A stretch of DNA of 64,000 bases from Ypsolopha sequella (Eukaryota > Arthropoda > Insecta > Lepidoptera > Ypsolophidae): assembly GCA_934047225.1 (NCBI GenBank), contig OW203991.1:5332001-5396000 (forward strand), read 5' to 3'. The position numbers and the translations under genes are program-made. Shown here piece after piece: positions 22,838 to 32,995 of this stretch (position 1 is its first letter; the number at the start of each line of letters is the position of its first letter). The notes under the pieces were generated by a model that saw only the letters and a program-made list of their open reading frames with translations, searched no databases and was not told the DNA's origin.

Positions 22838-23513
22838 CAGGGTCTTACTACGTATACTAAGAGGACATAACATTTTACATAAATTTATAAGGACAAAGAA
22901 AAACTATGATTACAATCCTTTTGTACCAAATTAATAGTGCGCCCATCCGACAATGGATTTTCAAAGGAAATTGCTGGTAGTAATGAAACTCCATCAACTC
23001 AAAGAAGGTAGTCAAAATAATGACCACATTGTAAGCGTGTTTGAGTAAATATACCTTAGGGCATGTACAAAAAATGTACATACAATTGTTGCAACTTGCA
23101 ACATACTCTGAGGTTGTAACTGTGCAAGTCTTGGCGGTCGAGGTTTCTAGTCTGTTAGCCGTTCAGTATCAAAGTTTCAACTGTAAACAATTCCGAACTG
23201 CGACATTTTCGTAATGCCTTCCGAAATTCTGTGTGAAACTGGAAATAAATGGTTGGCACAAAGAGTCCAATGACCAACAAATGAATTCGCGAGAGTGTTG
23301 CGATTTTTGTCCTTCTCGTACTTTATGTTGTTTTGGGGAAATTTTAGTAATTAATTATTCTACTCACTGTCCTCGTATTTACGCTGACAAAGGTACGAAT
23401 AAAAAGTTCTCAATCAAGTATCGAAAAGAAAAAATTTCCTTGATGTGAAAATTTGCACGAATATTTATAAATATAGTATGTATGTATTTATGTAGTTTAT
23501 CATATTTAAATAC

Positions 23514-23515
<2 letters not shown>
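22838..23515. other. No gene seen
   Basis: Short ORFs of 68 and 71 codons, unrecognised. No repeat boundary found. Confidence 0.45.

Positions 23516-23517
<2 letters not shown>

Positions 23518-23583
<66 letters not shown>
23518..23583. repeat. (AT)n microsatellite
   Basis: Over 30 AT units almost without interruption. Confidence 0.95.
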
Positions 23584-23586
<3 letters not shown>

Positions 23587-23767
23587 TTAGTACCTACTCT
23601 TTGTTTAGTTTTTAGACCGTTAGGTCGTTAGGTATACTTTTAGGTTAGTAGTGTATGTTGACTATTATATTTATTATAGTTACATACATATTTATATCAC
23701 TCATTATGCACTCATTTTAAATTTCAATAAGCCAATGTATAATGTTTCTTCATCTCTGTCATTGACT

Positions 23768-23886
23768 GGACTGGAAGAAATTTATTTCAGAAATAAGTCC
23801 GCCGTTGCCCTGTATTTCTCTTAATTCTAATCTGTATTTATCTGCGTTTTTGTGTGCAATAAAGTGTTTATTATTATTATTATTAC
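23768..23886 (+). repeat. LINE/SINE 3' tail with (ATT)n
   Basis: GACTGGAAGAAATTTATTTC, AAATAAGTCCGCCGTTGCC and TGTGCAATAAAGTGTTTATT followed by an ATT microsatellite, the standard tail of a lepidopteran non-LTR element. Confidence 0.75.
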
Positions 23887-23904
23887 ATATATGTCTATCT
23901 ATAT

Positions 23905-24092
23905 CGTCACAACATGAATCCCCGAGAGGCTGTCAGGTGTTCCCGAGTGTGAACTGTGTTTACCTTCACCGTTCAGCAAATGGTATGTGCTATGTAATAC
24001 CAATGGTGCATGCCCGACCCGACCGGGGATCTAACCTGAGCCTCAAGTTTGAGATGCCAGCGTTTTACCGCCTAAGCTACCGCCGCTTTTAG
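23905..24092 (-). mobile_element. tRNA-derived SINE
   Basis: Read on the minus strand it starts GCGGCGGTAGCTTAGGCGGT (box A-like TAGCTTAGGCGG) and has GAGGCTCAGGTTAGATCCCC (box B-like GGTTAGATCCC), spaced as in a tRNA promoter. A non-tRNA body follows. It is not a functional tRNA. Confidence 0.7.
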
Positions 24093-24446
24093 TATATTTA
24101 AATATTTATATTTTATTATTTAAATTTATATTTATAATTTATGTCGATATGCGAGGAATTCATAATTTTTATATTAAGTACGTTAGCTGAATTAAATTTG
24201 ACAGAAATATATTGACTGACAGATCATATACCAAACTAAATATATTGACTGACAGATCGTATATCCCACTAAATTGCATGCCGCATGCCGCCCTAATACT
24301 TTAAAATATATCGTCTATAATAGTAATATTTTTTTATTGGTACCGCAAGCAAATTGTTTTAAAACTAGATACATCTACAATAATCTACATATAAGTCGTA
24401 GATAAGATTATTTATGGTTGTCAAATGTCGTTTGGATAAATTGCTA

Positions 24447-24859
24447 AACAGGCTATATTTAAAAAAATAGAGGTGCTTCTTTTTTGTGTATATCATGAAA
24501 TACACGGAAAATAAAAAAAAACCCTTATATGCATTTTGACTATATAATCTAGGGTTTTGAAATTGAAAAACATGTTTGGATAAATTTTCCTCGATAGAAA
24601 TAATTGTTGAAATGTGGTCTTCAAACACACTTTTTCTCCTCGTTTGACGAATAGGAACTATATATACAGAACTCAAACATATTTTATTAGGTGTGTTTCA
24701 ACAATATCTAGAGATTTGATATTTGAAATTTTGCTAGCAGTTTTAGTTTTTCTATAAAAATTATAAAACTAACATTTTTCGCTTTCGCCCTGAATCCGCC
24801 CCTCCTTGTTTTCGCTTGGAGTGACAAGTGATAAAAATAAAATTCGCATAGCCTTTTAA
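24447..24859 (-). mobile_element. GGCTATGCG / TTAA MITE family, copy T2
   Basis: Inverted relative to 7949-8337. It ends GCATAGCCTTTTAA; the outer left end is altered. Confidence 0.75.
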
Positions 24860-24999
24860 CACCAACTCAAGTATACATTCTTTACAGATAAGATTGCTCT
24901 TGGTTTTGTTTGAGAGAGCTATCGACGCTCTGTCTTCGTGAAATTCATTAGCTCTATTCTCGGATATTTCCATACTAGTTCAAAGCGTGGGCACAGAAT

Positions 25000-25200
25000 A
25001 CACGTGGGAGAGAAAACGGCACGTCCCTTAAATGGGACGTGACCAGGAAGGTTTGACTTGTCCTGGCTTTTCTTTTAAATTGTATTTTATTATATCTACT
25101 AGCCTTTTGTCCCAGATCTGCCCGCACAGAATGGAATCTTGCCCGGATGGGTAGCTTTACTATAAAATGGTTACTATTGAGTGTGGCTAGCACGCCCGAG
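25000..25200. repeat. Unassigned sequence with ACTAGCCTTTTGYCC fragment
   Basis: CTACTAGCCTTTTGTCCCAG at 25097 matches a common lepidopteran repeat start; a similar start lies at 48173. The ORF spanning it (24975-25193, minus) is considered a shadow. Confidence 0.45.
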
Positions 25201-25332
25201 AAATGCAGCGCGTCTATCTATTCTACGCTCTCACGTAACCGCGTTTGTGAATTTGCGAGAGAGCAAGTATTATGGAAAGATGGATATTGTACCGAACGGC
25301 GTGTGCCAGACCATCTTTTGACATAAAGATCT

Positions 25333-25725
25333 TTTCAATGCATGTGCTCGTAAAGGCCCACTTTTTATGCATCAAAACCGAACAGAAAGTCGATTATTTT
25401 GCCCTAGGGCTTTATTATTATTATTTTGTTTTAATTTATTTACAATGGTTGGCTAACCTGCAGCCTTTCCTGTATACCATAAATGTCATACTTTTTTTTC
25501 CACTGTTTCACGGCTCTGGATACAGTCCTTTTGAGCCAATTACAATTTAAAGTTCACAAAATTATATTTGTTTTATTTCCTCACACTATGCATTGAAAAA
25601 CGTAGTATGATACACGGGCGTAAGAGCAATAAATTACTCGGTTACGTTTAAAACACTCGCTACGCTCGTGTTTTAAATCGTCCTCGTAATTTATTCCTTT
25701 GCGCCCTTGTAGCATAAACTACTAT
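25333..25725 (-). mobile_element. 390-bp hairpin family, copy 4 (full length)
   Basis: Minus orientation, with a complete hairpin arm pair: CACGGGCGTAAGAGCAATAA against TTATTCCTTTGCGCCCTTGT. Confidence 0.87.
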
Positions 25726-26684
25726 TAAAATCTCCGAACTAATTTAAGGCCCTGCCATTCCAAAATGAGCATTTTGTTTAATTAATATTGTCAGGTCGAT
25801 ATCTCCTTCAAATACAAGTTAAATATGTGTTACAAAAGAGGATATACTCTAAACACAAGTTGATCTAAAAACGTAATTAAGTTAACTTCACTCAATAGAA
25901 AAAAATCACAAAGTAAGCTCGTCAAATTGCGAATAAATGTGTTTATAGCAAAGGTGTTCAACGGAGAGAATTAAAACTTTTCCTGAATTTTTTTTACAGA
26001 TAACCAAAGACACTTATTGACCCATTTTTATTTATTTCTCAATACTTTTTCAGAAATTCCAGAAAAACCTCGCAAATTAACCGATTATGCGTGCTCGCAG
26101 CGCACGAAGCGAGCGTTCTAATGTAGACTTTCTGACAATATAATTGAGTTCAAAATTACTTAATACGATTATTGTGTTGGATGCGTAGGGCCTTAAGACA
26201 ACAGTTGTAACCAATGCTTGAACTTATTTAAGACTGAATGATGTAATATTTTTCTTTCTGCACGAATTACTGAAGGGTATGTAAAAAGTAAATCATATTG
26301 ACTTCAAAAATGGATTTGTAAACTTTATGGATTAATAAGAAGTATTACACAGTATTAAATTGTGATAGCCGCGTCCGAATCCGTTCTGTGGTTTACAAAT
26401 GATAAACGAATTTACACAAAGGCTAAAATGATCACTGTTTAGCTTCCGATAGTTACAGCGTGATGATACATAGCCTTGAACCTTTCTTTAAAAACTCCCT
26501 GACGACCAGTTAAAACAGCATCAAAATCCGTTAAGTGGTACTCGAGTTAACATACATTCAGATAGAAGTTGCATTTTATATGTAATAGAGATGAAGAGAA
26601 AATGGAGAGCTGAAATTTTGCTATTCTCATTTTTTGATTTTTTTAAATAACATTTTTGCATAAATTGACAATGTTTGCTGTTGC
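25726..26684. other. Almost 1 kb, no gene seen
   Basis: AT-rich. AAAACTCCCTGACGACCAGT and GCATCAAAATCCGTTAAG near 26490-26540 look like the end of a common interspersed repeat. Confidence 0.45.
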
Positions 26685-27506
26685 AGCCTCTGGATTTCGT
26701 ACTATAATTATAGTATTTATACTATAGTTTCATGCATCGTACTATATACTATCCATATCTAGGGATAGTACAACAAAATACTATAATTTCACAACTGAGT
26801 CTATAATTGTCTTTTAGTCGGGTATTCCCGTGAACCTTTTCTTTCGATACTCCACTTGTTCACACATTATTTTTGCAAATTGCGCTTTATTTCATAATCA
26901 ATAGAGTTTATAATACTGTGACTAATTTATTATTCTGTTTGTACAAATGTGCATTGAATTAGTGTGTGAGTGAAGTCTTTTGCTTTAGTTAGTCAAAGGT
27001 GTAAGTGCATTCATTTCATTGTCATTCGAAATTAAAAGAATACCTACCTAGTTTTTGTGTAAAATAAACCGTCTATATAGTGCTCAATTATTATGGAAAG
27101 TGGCAGTAATGGTAATGAAAATGACGAAAGACCGGGAGTATCCACGCCAAGGAAGAAACGTGTGAGTAGAGGCGATATGGCAGAGAAACAGAAACATTGT
27201 CAACAAAAGTACCTATAGACTGGATTGGGAATAGGACCCCAAGTTCATTAATTGGCTCACCCACGACCATAAAAATAATCTTAAAGCAAGGATATGCTAA
27301 AGAGATTAAATTCTCAGCAGCTTTAATCTGATATGCAAGAGCTAATAGACTTAGAAGAGTAAATTTTTGATGTTGATTTTAAATATTTTAACTATTGTTA
27401 CATTAGTAATAAAAAGTACTATAATTTTGTACAAAATACTATCCTTTTTGTATTTTTATTATTTCTTTTTCAACGCACCTAAATCCAACCCTGCCTCACT
27501 TGACAA
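26685..27506 (+). mobile_element. Internally deleted hAT-like relic
   Basis: Putative ends CAGCCTCTGGATTTCG and CCTAAATCCAACCCTG (inverse CAGGGTTGGATTTAGG) look like hAT termini; no matching TSD was found. ACTATAATT/ACTATCC motifs recur near both ends. A short coding relic lies inside. Confidence 0.5.
27092..27362 (+). pseudogene. Relic of a hAT-type N-terminal coding region
   Basis: The ATG-initiated frame reads MESGSNGNENDERPGVSTPR, then KKRVSRGDMAEKQKHCQQKY and a stop; in shifted frames DWIGN, then KFINWLTHDHKNNLKARIC follow. The order QKY..W..N..F..WL......A.C resembles the N-terminal zinc-binding region of hAT-related proteins. Frameshifts, stops and loss of the catalytic domain make it non-functional. 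A remote match, so moderate confidence. Confidence 0.45.
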
Positions 27507-28299
27507 ATGATTTTCACGATTTTGACCGAAGACTTACTTTATTCATTAGCTTTATTAACGTCATAGGTATCATTATTTTTATAATAAAATATTTCTTGAG
27601 AAGTTTTAACATTGCACGTTCTGACAGTCTTGTATAAAAGAAAATGTTATTGGTTGTTTCTACTAACATTGTTTCAGTACACTGGTTCTTATTTACTTTG
27701 TCTAAGAATTACTTTGTCCATTAAATAAATAGTATTCTTTTTCTCCAGTAACTAGCTAGAGAAAACTTATTGGCTTTCTCACTTGTACCGATCCGATTGG
27801 CTACATTCGAAGAACTCTTATTCAACTAATTGAATTCCAGCTTAACGTTGGTACTTGATTTTTCCTAGGATTTCGTAAAGAAACGGAAACCCTTTATAGA
27901 AATCGAGTGTTACTCGTATTAACGAGGGACATGATAGATCACGTCACGCAATTCTGCTTTTCTTTCAAGCATTGAAAAGATAAATAAAGGACATGTCTAA
28001 AGATGCATAATTTGACTGTCGATTTTTACTGCGCATGTTATTTTATGTATGACTTATGCTTTAATGTTTTAACTGGCCAGTATTTTTATACTCTTTGATT
28101 TAAAGTTATAAAACGCAACTTTTTGGTTACTTGGTACCAAAAATATCAAAACGAGAATTAATGTTAATAGATTTTCATACAAATACAACTTTATCTCTCT
28201 AGGGAGATAAAATGCCTTTCTTTTTAGGTTAATAATATTATATAACTATACTTTCTAGAATAAATAATGTTTTTAAGCCTTTTTTTGGCCTTTTATTGT
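27507..28299. other. No gene seen
   Basis: AT-rich, no defined repeat. Confidence 0.5.
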
Positions 28300-28400
28300 T
28301 TTAGATATATTATAATATATAAATAAAAAATTATTTATTAGTTTCGAAATATATTTCGGCCAACTTGTGGCCGTCGTCAGTCGAATAATTAAATAAACAA
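28300..28400 (-). repeat. Probable Penelope/LINE 3'-end fragment
   Basis: On the minus strand GACTGACGACGGCCACAAGT, TGGCCGAAATATATTTCG, then an A/T tail. GACGACGGCCAC..GGCCGAAA is typical of 3' ends of Penelope-like elements. Confidence 0.45.
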
Positions 28401-29411
28401 GATATATGACATGTACATATATGTTGACATTGACGAGACAATAAAAAGCTCGACATTTTTATCAACATTAATAATTCAATAAAATTCACTGACAATCACA
28501 GCACCAAACACCGTCTTTTGTTTCACATTCTTTGTAAACGCTTTGTTTCTTTTTGTTGAATTCTGCTTATGGTGGCCAGTTCGATTTTCGAACAAACCTC
28601 TTTACAATCCCATATGGGCATTTGTTTTCCACGAGTTTCCACACGAATTTGAATTTAAATCACTTTAATCCCTAGGGATTTTCATATAACTTTATATCCC
28701 TTATAATGCGTTACTTTACGTTGAGGTTGCATGATATGTAATTGGACATTGTCGAGCAGGTGGTGTGAAAACGGTTTTATTTAGGTTAGTGTTTTGTTTT
28801 AGGTAAGTTTTATTTTGTAGGTAGATTTTTAAGTGTTTGACTGTTATTTAAGTATTATTTTACTCGATCACATTATAAAGAAGTATTTCTCGCTGTCCAG
28901 CTAAAAAAAGTAGTTCAAAACTGATTCCGAGACCCTCAATAGACGACCTTTTTACAATTTCATTATAGTTTTGTCTCTATAATAGTTACGTAGTGGAGTG
29001 TCCTCGTGTGGCCGATACAAGAGTTATTTATCTCAAGTGGGCTGACCCTACGGAAGCGACATATATAAGTAATGACCGGGAAGGGAACTACGCCACATAC
29101 ATTAATAGAGGTCCTCTGTAAGTTTAGCTACTTTGGCTCTCTTGTTTTGGTTTCGGTTAAGAAATATTCGGGTCAAGCAAAAATATATGCGTAGTTTATA
29201 TGTACCATTTATACAGAGTCTAGTGGTTTTTGGATAATGGTTTTACTTGATTCTATTCTCAAATTTTTGGAGCTTATTATTTTCTGATCGTACATGTCTG
29301 TGGGCACGCGTGCCCCCCGCCAAGTCGAGCCAAAGGAAGCAGGGCACTCCGTACCTTTTCTCGAAGCGTTTCGTCGTGTTTTCGAAGGCTCATAACTTCG
29401 GTCGGGATAAT
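28401..29411. other. 1 kb, no gene seen
   Basis: A 104-codon minus-strand ORF (29209-29523) runs from here into the palindrome; half of it is repeat sequence and the rest is unrecognised. Confidence 0.45.
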
Positions 29412-29417
29412 ACTTAA

Positions 29418-29802
29418 GGGGGAACGAGTCGTATCCTCTACGAAACGCACAACTTAAGATGGTTCTTCTTATTTTTGAATTACAGATATTAAATAAACTT
29501 GATTTATGGCATTTCGCGAACATAGTTTAGTGTCAGTTAGGCATTTCCGGCAAAATTTCGTTATTTTATGCTTTACGTTGTTAATGTATGGGCGCAAATA
29601 ATTAAAAGCGTGTTTTAAGTTTGTGTGCCCATACATTTTAAACCTCATGCATAAAATAACAAAATTTTGCCGGAAAAGTCCAACTGACACTAAACTATGT
29701 TCGCGAAATGCCATAAATCACATTTATTTAATATCTGTAATTCAAAAATAAGAAGAACCATCTTAAGTTGTGCGTTTCGTAGAGGATACGACTCGTTTCC
29801 CC
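29418..29802. mobile_element. 385-bp near-complete palindrome, TTAA-flanked MITE
   Basis: TTAA at 29414-29417 and 29803-29806. The arms meet almost at the centre: GTCGTATCCTCTACGAAACG, ATTTATGGCATTTCGCGAAC and TAATGTATGGGCGCAAA appear inverted on the other side. A single-arm copy is at 46770-46972. Confidence 0.88.
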
Positions 29803-29806
29803 TTAA

Positions 29807-30204
29807 GCGCCCAAATTCTCAGGATAAGGTGTAGTTAGCAGTCTATTGAATTACGCTAAGTTTCATTTGTCTAGTTTTTATACTTTGGATTTTATTAATA
29901 CCTATAATACGTTTATTTCGTCACTCACTCACGTTCTCATGAATGCTCATGATCATCAAAACCTCTAGCTAGGCTATGTTTTTTTTTTATTTGTAAAGAC
30001 TGCTAGAACTATTCTCGTCAGACTTTTCTAGTCTTGGGTCGTCTGGTTTCAGAGGCCGGGGGGCTCTCTGACATGCCACCAATCAGTTCTCTCACAAATC
30101 GGAATTTGGATAGACAACACTTCCATACCAGCTTCGATCGATGTCGTTAATTATGTAGTACCGGCTAGTACACCGTACAGAGAGACTTGGTAGAGCTAGG
30201 GTAC
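29807..30204. other. No gene seen
   Basis: Unassigned. Confidence 0.5.
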
Positions 30205-30320
30205 TTCGTCAAATCCTCCTAGAAAGCTGAAATTTTGAACGCTGGTTAGAATTAGCACACAAACAAAGAAAAAAGAAATTAAGAATCTACAACTTTCATC
30301 CTTTCATAAAGGGCACTCCC
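30205..30320 (+). repeat. Single unit of the CCTAGAAAGCTGAAATTTTG repeat
   Basis: Shares CCTAGAAAGCTGAAATTTTG, CACACAAACAAAGAA and ACAACTTTCATCC with the tandem units at 31558-31830. Confidence 0.65.
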
Positions 30321-31557
30321 CTTTAGGGCTGTATTATAATAACAATTCCTAAAGTAGTCACAATGTAATAGGTCCGTTTTGACATATGTCATCACAACGT
30401 ATCTAAGGATGTGAACCGTGCAAATCGGTAACTATGTCAACCGATTCTCACGAGAAATCGATTCAAAATATTATGAGTTTGTTATCGTTTGAAATATTTT
30501 CAAGATTATTGGTTCTAATTTCCAGAATAAACATAATTGCCAAAGTCAAAGTGAAAGAAAATATAAACAGTTCAAAAGTAAAGCCTAAAGTCACAAGAAA
30601 AAAACACTAAAAACAAACGGGAGCACAACGACTTCCAATATGGTGATAGAAAGATATTTCGGGTGCTAAAACCAACTTTTAATTTTTTTTCTCTGAAAAG
30701 AATCTAAAATGGAAATTCTTACATGCCAGTAATATTTTGTAATGTTGTACTTCACTGACCTCAAATTAGATAGAGGTCTGAGCGTTGATAGATATAAAAT
30801 ACTGGCCAGTAAGAAAAATATGTAGGCTTCAAGATGAAAAAATTGCTCCATGCCTTATAAAAAAAAATACTGCCATATTTCTTACCAGCCAATCTGTCTA
30901 TTGATAGGATGATTTATGGAAAACTGCCTGTAAACCAATTCATTAATAAAAAAATGGGACTTTAAGCAATAAATGCATGTTTTTTATATATATATATTTT
31001 GTTTTTGTAAACTATAAGTTTAAAAGCTAAGTGGTATGTAACATTATTTAACATAATTATTATATTATATTTTTCGGTTTACGCGACACCGTTACAAATA
31101 CATGCAAATGTTCAAATCTAAAAAGTTTATATTTGTAAAAAAAAAAGGAAATTTAAACTTGGCTTTTTGTGTACTGGTCTCACAAACGCTAATTACAGAT
31201 CATTACAATTATTTTATCAATATTAAAACAAGTTAATTATTTTCACGTGGAATCGAATTGAGTCCGTGAATTTAGCCGATTATCTGGTTACAACACTATT
31301 ATTAAAAAAAAATTGACTAAGAATGTAACTGTTTTTGAGACATTGTGTAGTAATTCAAAATTGCATTTTATTTTGGAATATGCGTGAAAATAGTACTTGA
31401 AATATGTTCCGTGATAATTAAAAAACGTTTATTTATTTTCTTTAAACCCAATAAGTTAATAATTATTTGTTAACCGTTTCATTTATTACATGTAAAGTTA
31501 TATTCTATGGTCGTTCTTATCTGTCAAAACGGGCCTCTTATTTTGTGGCAACTGTAG
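30321..31557. other. 1.2 kb, no gene seen
   Basis: Very AT-rich. If the candidate exon at 32017-32100 is real, this would be its intron. Confidence 0.45.
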
Positions 31558-31830
31558 TCCAAAGTTCAAAAAGTCCTAGAAACATAAAATTTGGCATGCA
31601 GGCTAGGATTTCCACACAAACGAAGAAAACATTAAAAATCTGCTACTTTCACCCTCCAAGCCCCCATAAAGAGAGGTGCAGATCTGTTTTGTATAACAAT
31701 TTATATTCCAAACTTTAAAAAAGTCCTAGAAAGCTGAAATTTTGTATGCAGGCTAGTATTTTCACACAAACAAATAAAAAATCTGCAACTTTCACCCTCC
31801 GACCCAAAAAGGGGGTGCAGGTTTGCTTAT
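31558..31830 (+). repeat. Tandem repeat, two units of about 145 bp
   Basis: Each unit contains AAAAAGTCCTAGAAA, GCATGCAGGCTAG or GTATGCAGGCTAG, TTTCACACAAAC and CTTTCACCCTCC, then a purine-rich AAAGGGGGTGCAG-like end. Confidence 0.75.
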
Positions 31831-32016
31831 AACATTTCATGTAAAGTAAGTTGCCAAGACACATAAGCTCATATCGCTTTCACTTTTAAAACGTTATCAG
31901 ACAGAACACACGTGGAGCCAAGCCCCTCACTCTACAAGCCCTACATGTTGTTAAAAAAAGTATGACTTGGCCGTTTCAAGGAACTATGGAACAGTAACAG
32001 TGACTTTATTTCTTAC

Positions 32017-32100
32017 CGTAAGTCCATGGGAGTATCTGTGCGGCGGCTGCGAAACGGTCAAGGCATACTTTTTGAAGGATTCCCAAGTTAATGCTGTCAT
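32017..32100 (-). CDS. Candidate first coding exon of an unidentified downstream gene
   Basis: 28 codons from an ATG with A at -3 (MTALTWESFKKYALTV, then SQPPHRYSHGLT), ending exactly in phase 0 at a strong GTAAGA donor. It follows the NDUFS7 AATAAA by only about 80 bp on the same strand. Composition is protein-like and more GC-rich than its surroundings. I do not recognise the family, and no convincing second exon was found further down the minus strand to position 1, where repeats dominate. It could be a real first exon of a gene continuing left of the window, or chance. Confidence 0.4.
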
Positions 32101-32179
32101 AGTGTTCTTTGACACTAATATATTCTCAAGGTGATAAATTGATAATCAAAGAATACACAACAATCAAAGTAAATAGAAC

Positions 32180-32185
32180 TTTATT
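32180..32185 (-). promoter_or_regulatory. NDUFS7: Probable original NDUFS7 polyadenylation signal
   Basis: AATAAA on the minus strand, followed by a T/GT-rich stretch suited to cleavage. Removing the inserted retroelement and one TSD copy would place it roughly 30 nt past the stop codon, a very short original 3'UTR. It now lies about 700 nt from the stop. Confidence 0.65.
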
Positions 32186-32199
32186 ACAATCATACTCGA

Positions 32200-32858
32200 T
32201 TATAATATATATATATAATCGGGTCTACCGCGATGACGCGATGAGATAAAATGCAGCTGTGGACGTTCCTACATTGGCCAAATAAAACGTAGCATACAGG
32301 AAAGGGTCAAGGAACACATAGCAGCTGTGAAAAACCGGCAGATGTATAAATCAGCGATAGCAGAACATCTTTTAGAATCCGGGACCAACCACTGGATAGA
32401 ACTGCATAACCCGAAAATTCTCTCCACTGATCGCCATTACTACCCTAGAATTGTGCGTGAAGCGATTGAAATCAAGAAACATCCAAATAATTTCAATCGG
32501 GAAGATGGTTTCAAATTGTCTCCCACATGGTGTCCAGTTATCGGAAAATTTAAATCGCGGGTTTCTTCTCTTAGTGCATCTCCGGATACTGTGAGTGTTG
32601 TGTGCCGTGCATGAATTAGATAACAATTAATTTTAAAGACTAAAGTGTTTATGCGGGTAAAAGAAAAATACTTCGGTCGTCACCTGCATCTCATCACTGC
32701 GCCTCGCCAATACTTGCGAGTTTCCCGTAGACCACGAGACATGCAACTGTCTCGAAACGTCGGGTGTCCCCTTTTCGTAAAAAAGGTAAAAATTTATCGC
32801 GGTAGACCCGATTATATATATTATAATGTGTACGAAACGCGAGAGTTTAAAGTTATAT
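32200..32858 (+). mobile_element. Penelope-like element, 5'-truncated, inserted in NDUFS7 3'UTR
   Basis: 659-bp insertion flanked by a perfect 12-bp duplication AATCATACTCGA (32188-32199 and 32859-32870). Its two ends carry inverted copies of a segment reading ATCGGGTCTACCGCGAT next to an AT-rich arm, as Penelope-like elements often do with their terminal repeats. Inside is the C-terminal GIY-YIG-type endonuclease coding region, then a 3' segment containing ACGAGACATGCAACTG and TCTCGAAACGTCGGG, which resembles Penelope 3' sequence. No reverse transcriptase remains. It lies antisense to NDUFS7. Confidence 0.85.
32237..32614 (+). pseudogene. Penelope-like GIY-YIG endonuclease domain fragment
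   Basis: The open frame reads KCSCGRSYIGQIKRSIQERV and then continues through KEHIAAV and AIAEHLLESGTNHW to a TGA at 32612. The Cys-x-Cys-Gly, SYIGQ, Arg and KEH pattern is that of the GIY-YIG endonuclease fused to reverse transcriptase in Penelope-like elements, where it makes the target nick. About 125 residues are open with no frameshift, suggesting a fairly young copy. The reverse transcriptase that should precede it is missing and a stop lies just upstream, so it cannot make a working enzyme. Confidence 0.82.
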
Positions 32859-32878
32859 AATCATACTCGAGCTAAAAT

Positions 32879-32995
32879 TCAGTGACGATACCAGTTCTGG
32901 ACATTCCTCAGGCGCTTGACTTTCTTCTGGAGCTGCAGCATGCCGTACAGCAAAGCTTCAGCTGTGGGGGGGCAGCCTGGCACGTAGATATCCAC
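32879..32995 (-). CDS. NDUFS7: NDUFS7 exon 4 (C-terminus)
   Basis: Encodes residues 179-216, beginning [20 protein letters not shown] and ending NVQNWYRH, then TGA. It supplies the last N2 ligand, Cys 186. The acceptor is TTGTCCAG|GTGGATATC in phase 0. The C-terminal helix [18 protein letters not shown] matches the usual family ending. Only 8 bp of original 3'UTR separate the stop from the duplicated target of a Penelope-like insertion. Confidence 0.97.
   Translation of the reverse strand: MDIYVPGCPPTAEALLYGMLQLQKKVKRLRNVQNWYRH

Noticed and set aside
29209..29412. Coding-like stretch on the minus strand (PDRSYEPSKTRRNASRKG)
   Set aside because: The ORF depends on running through a palindromic MITE, and the unique part shows no family or splice signals.
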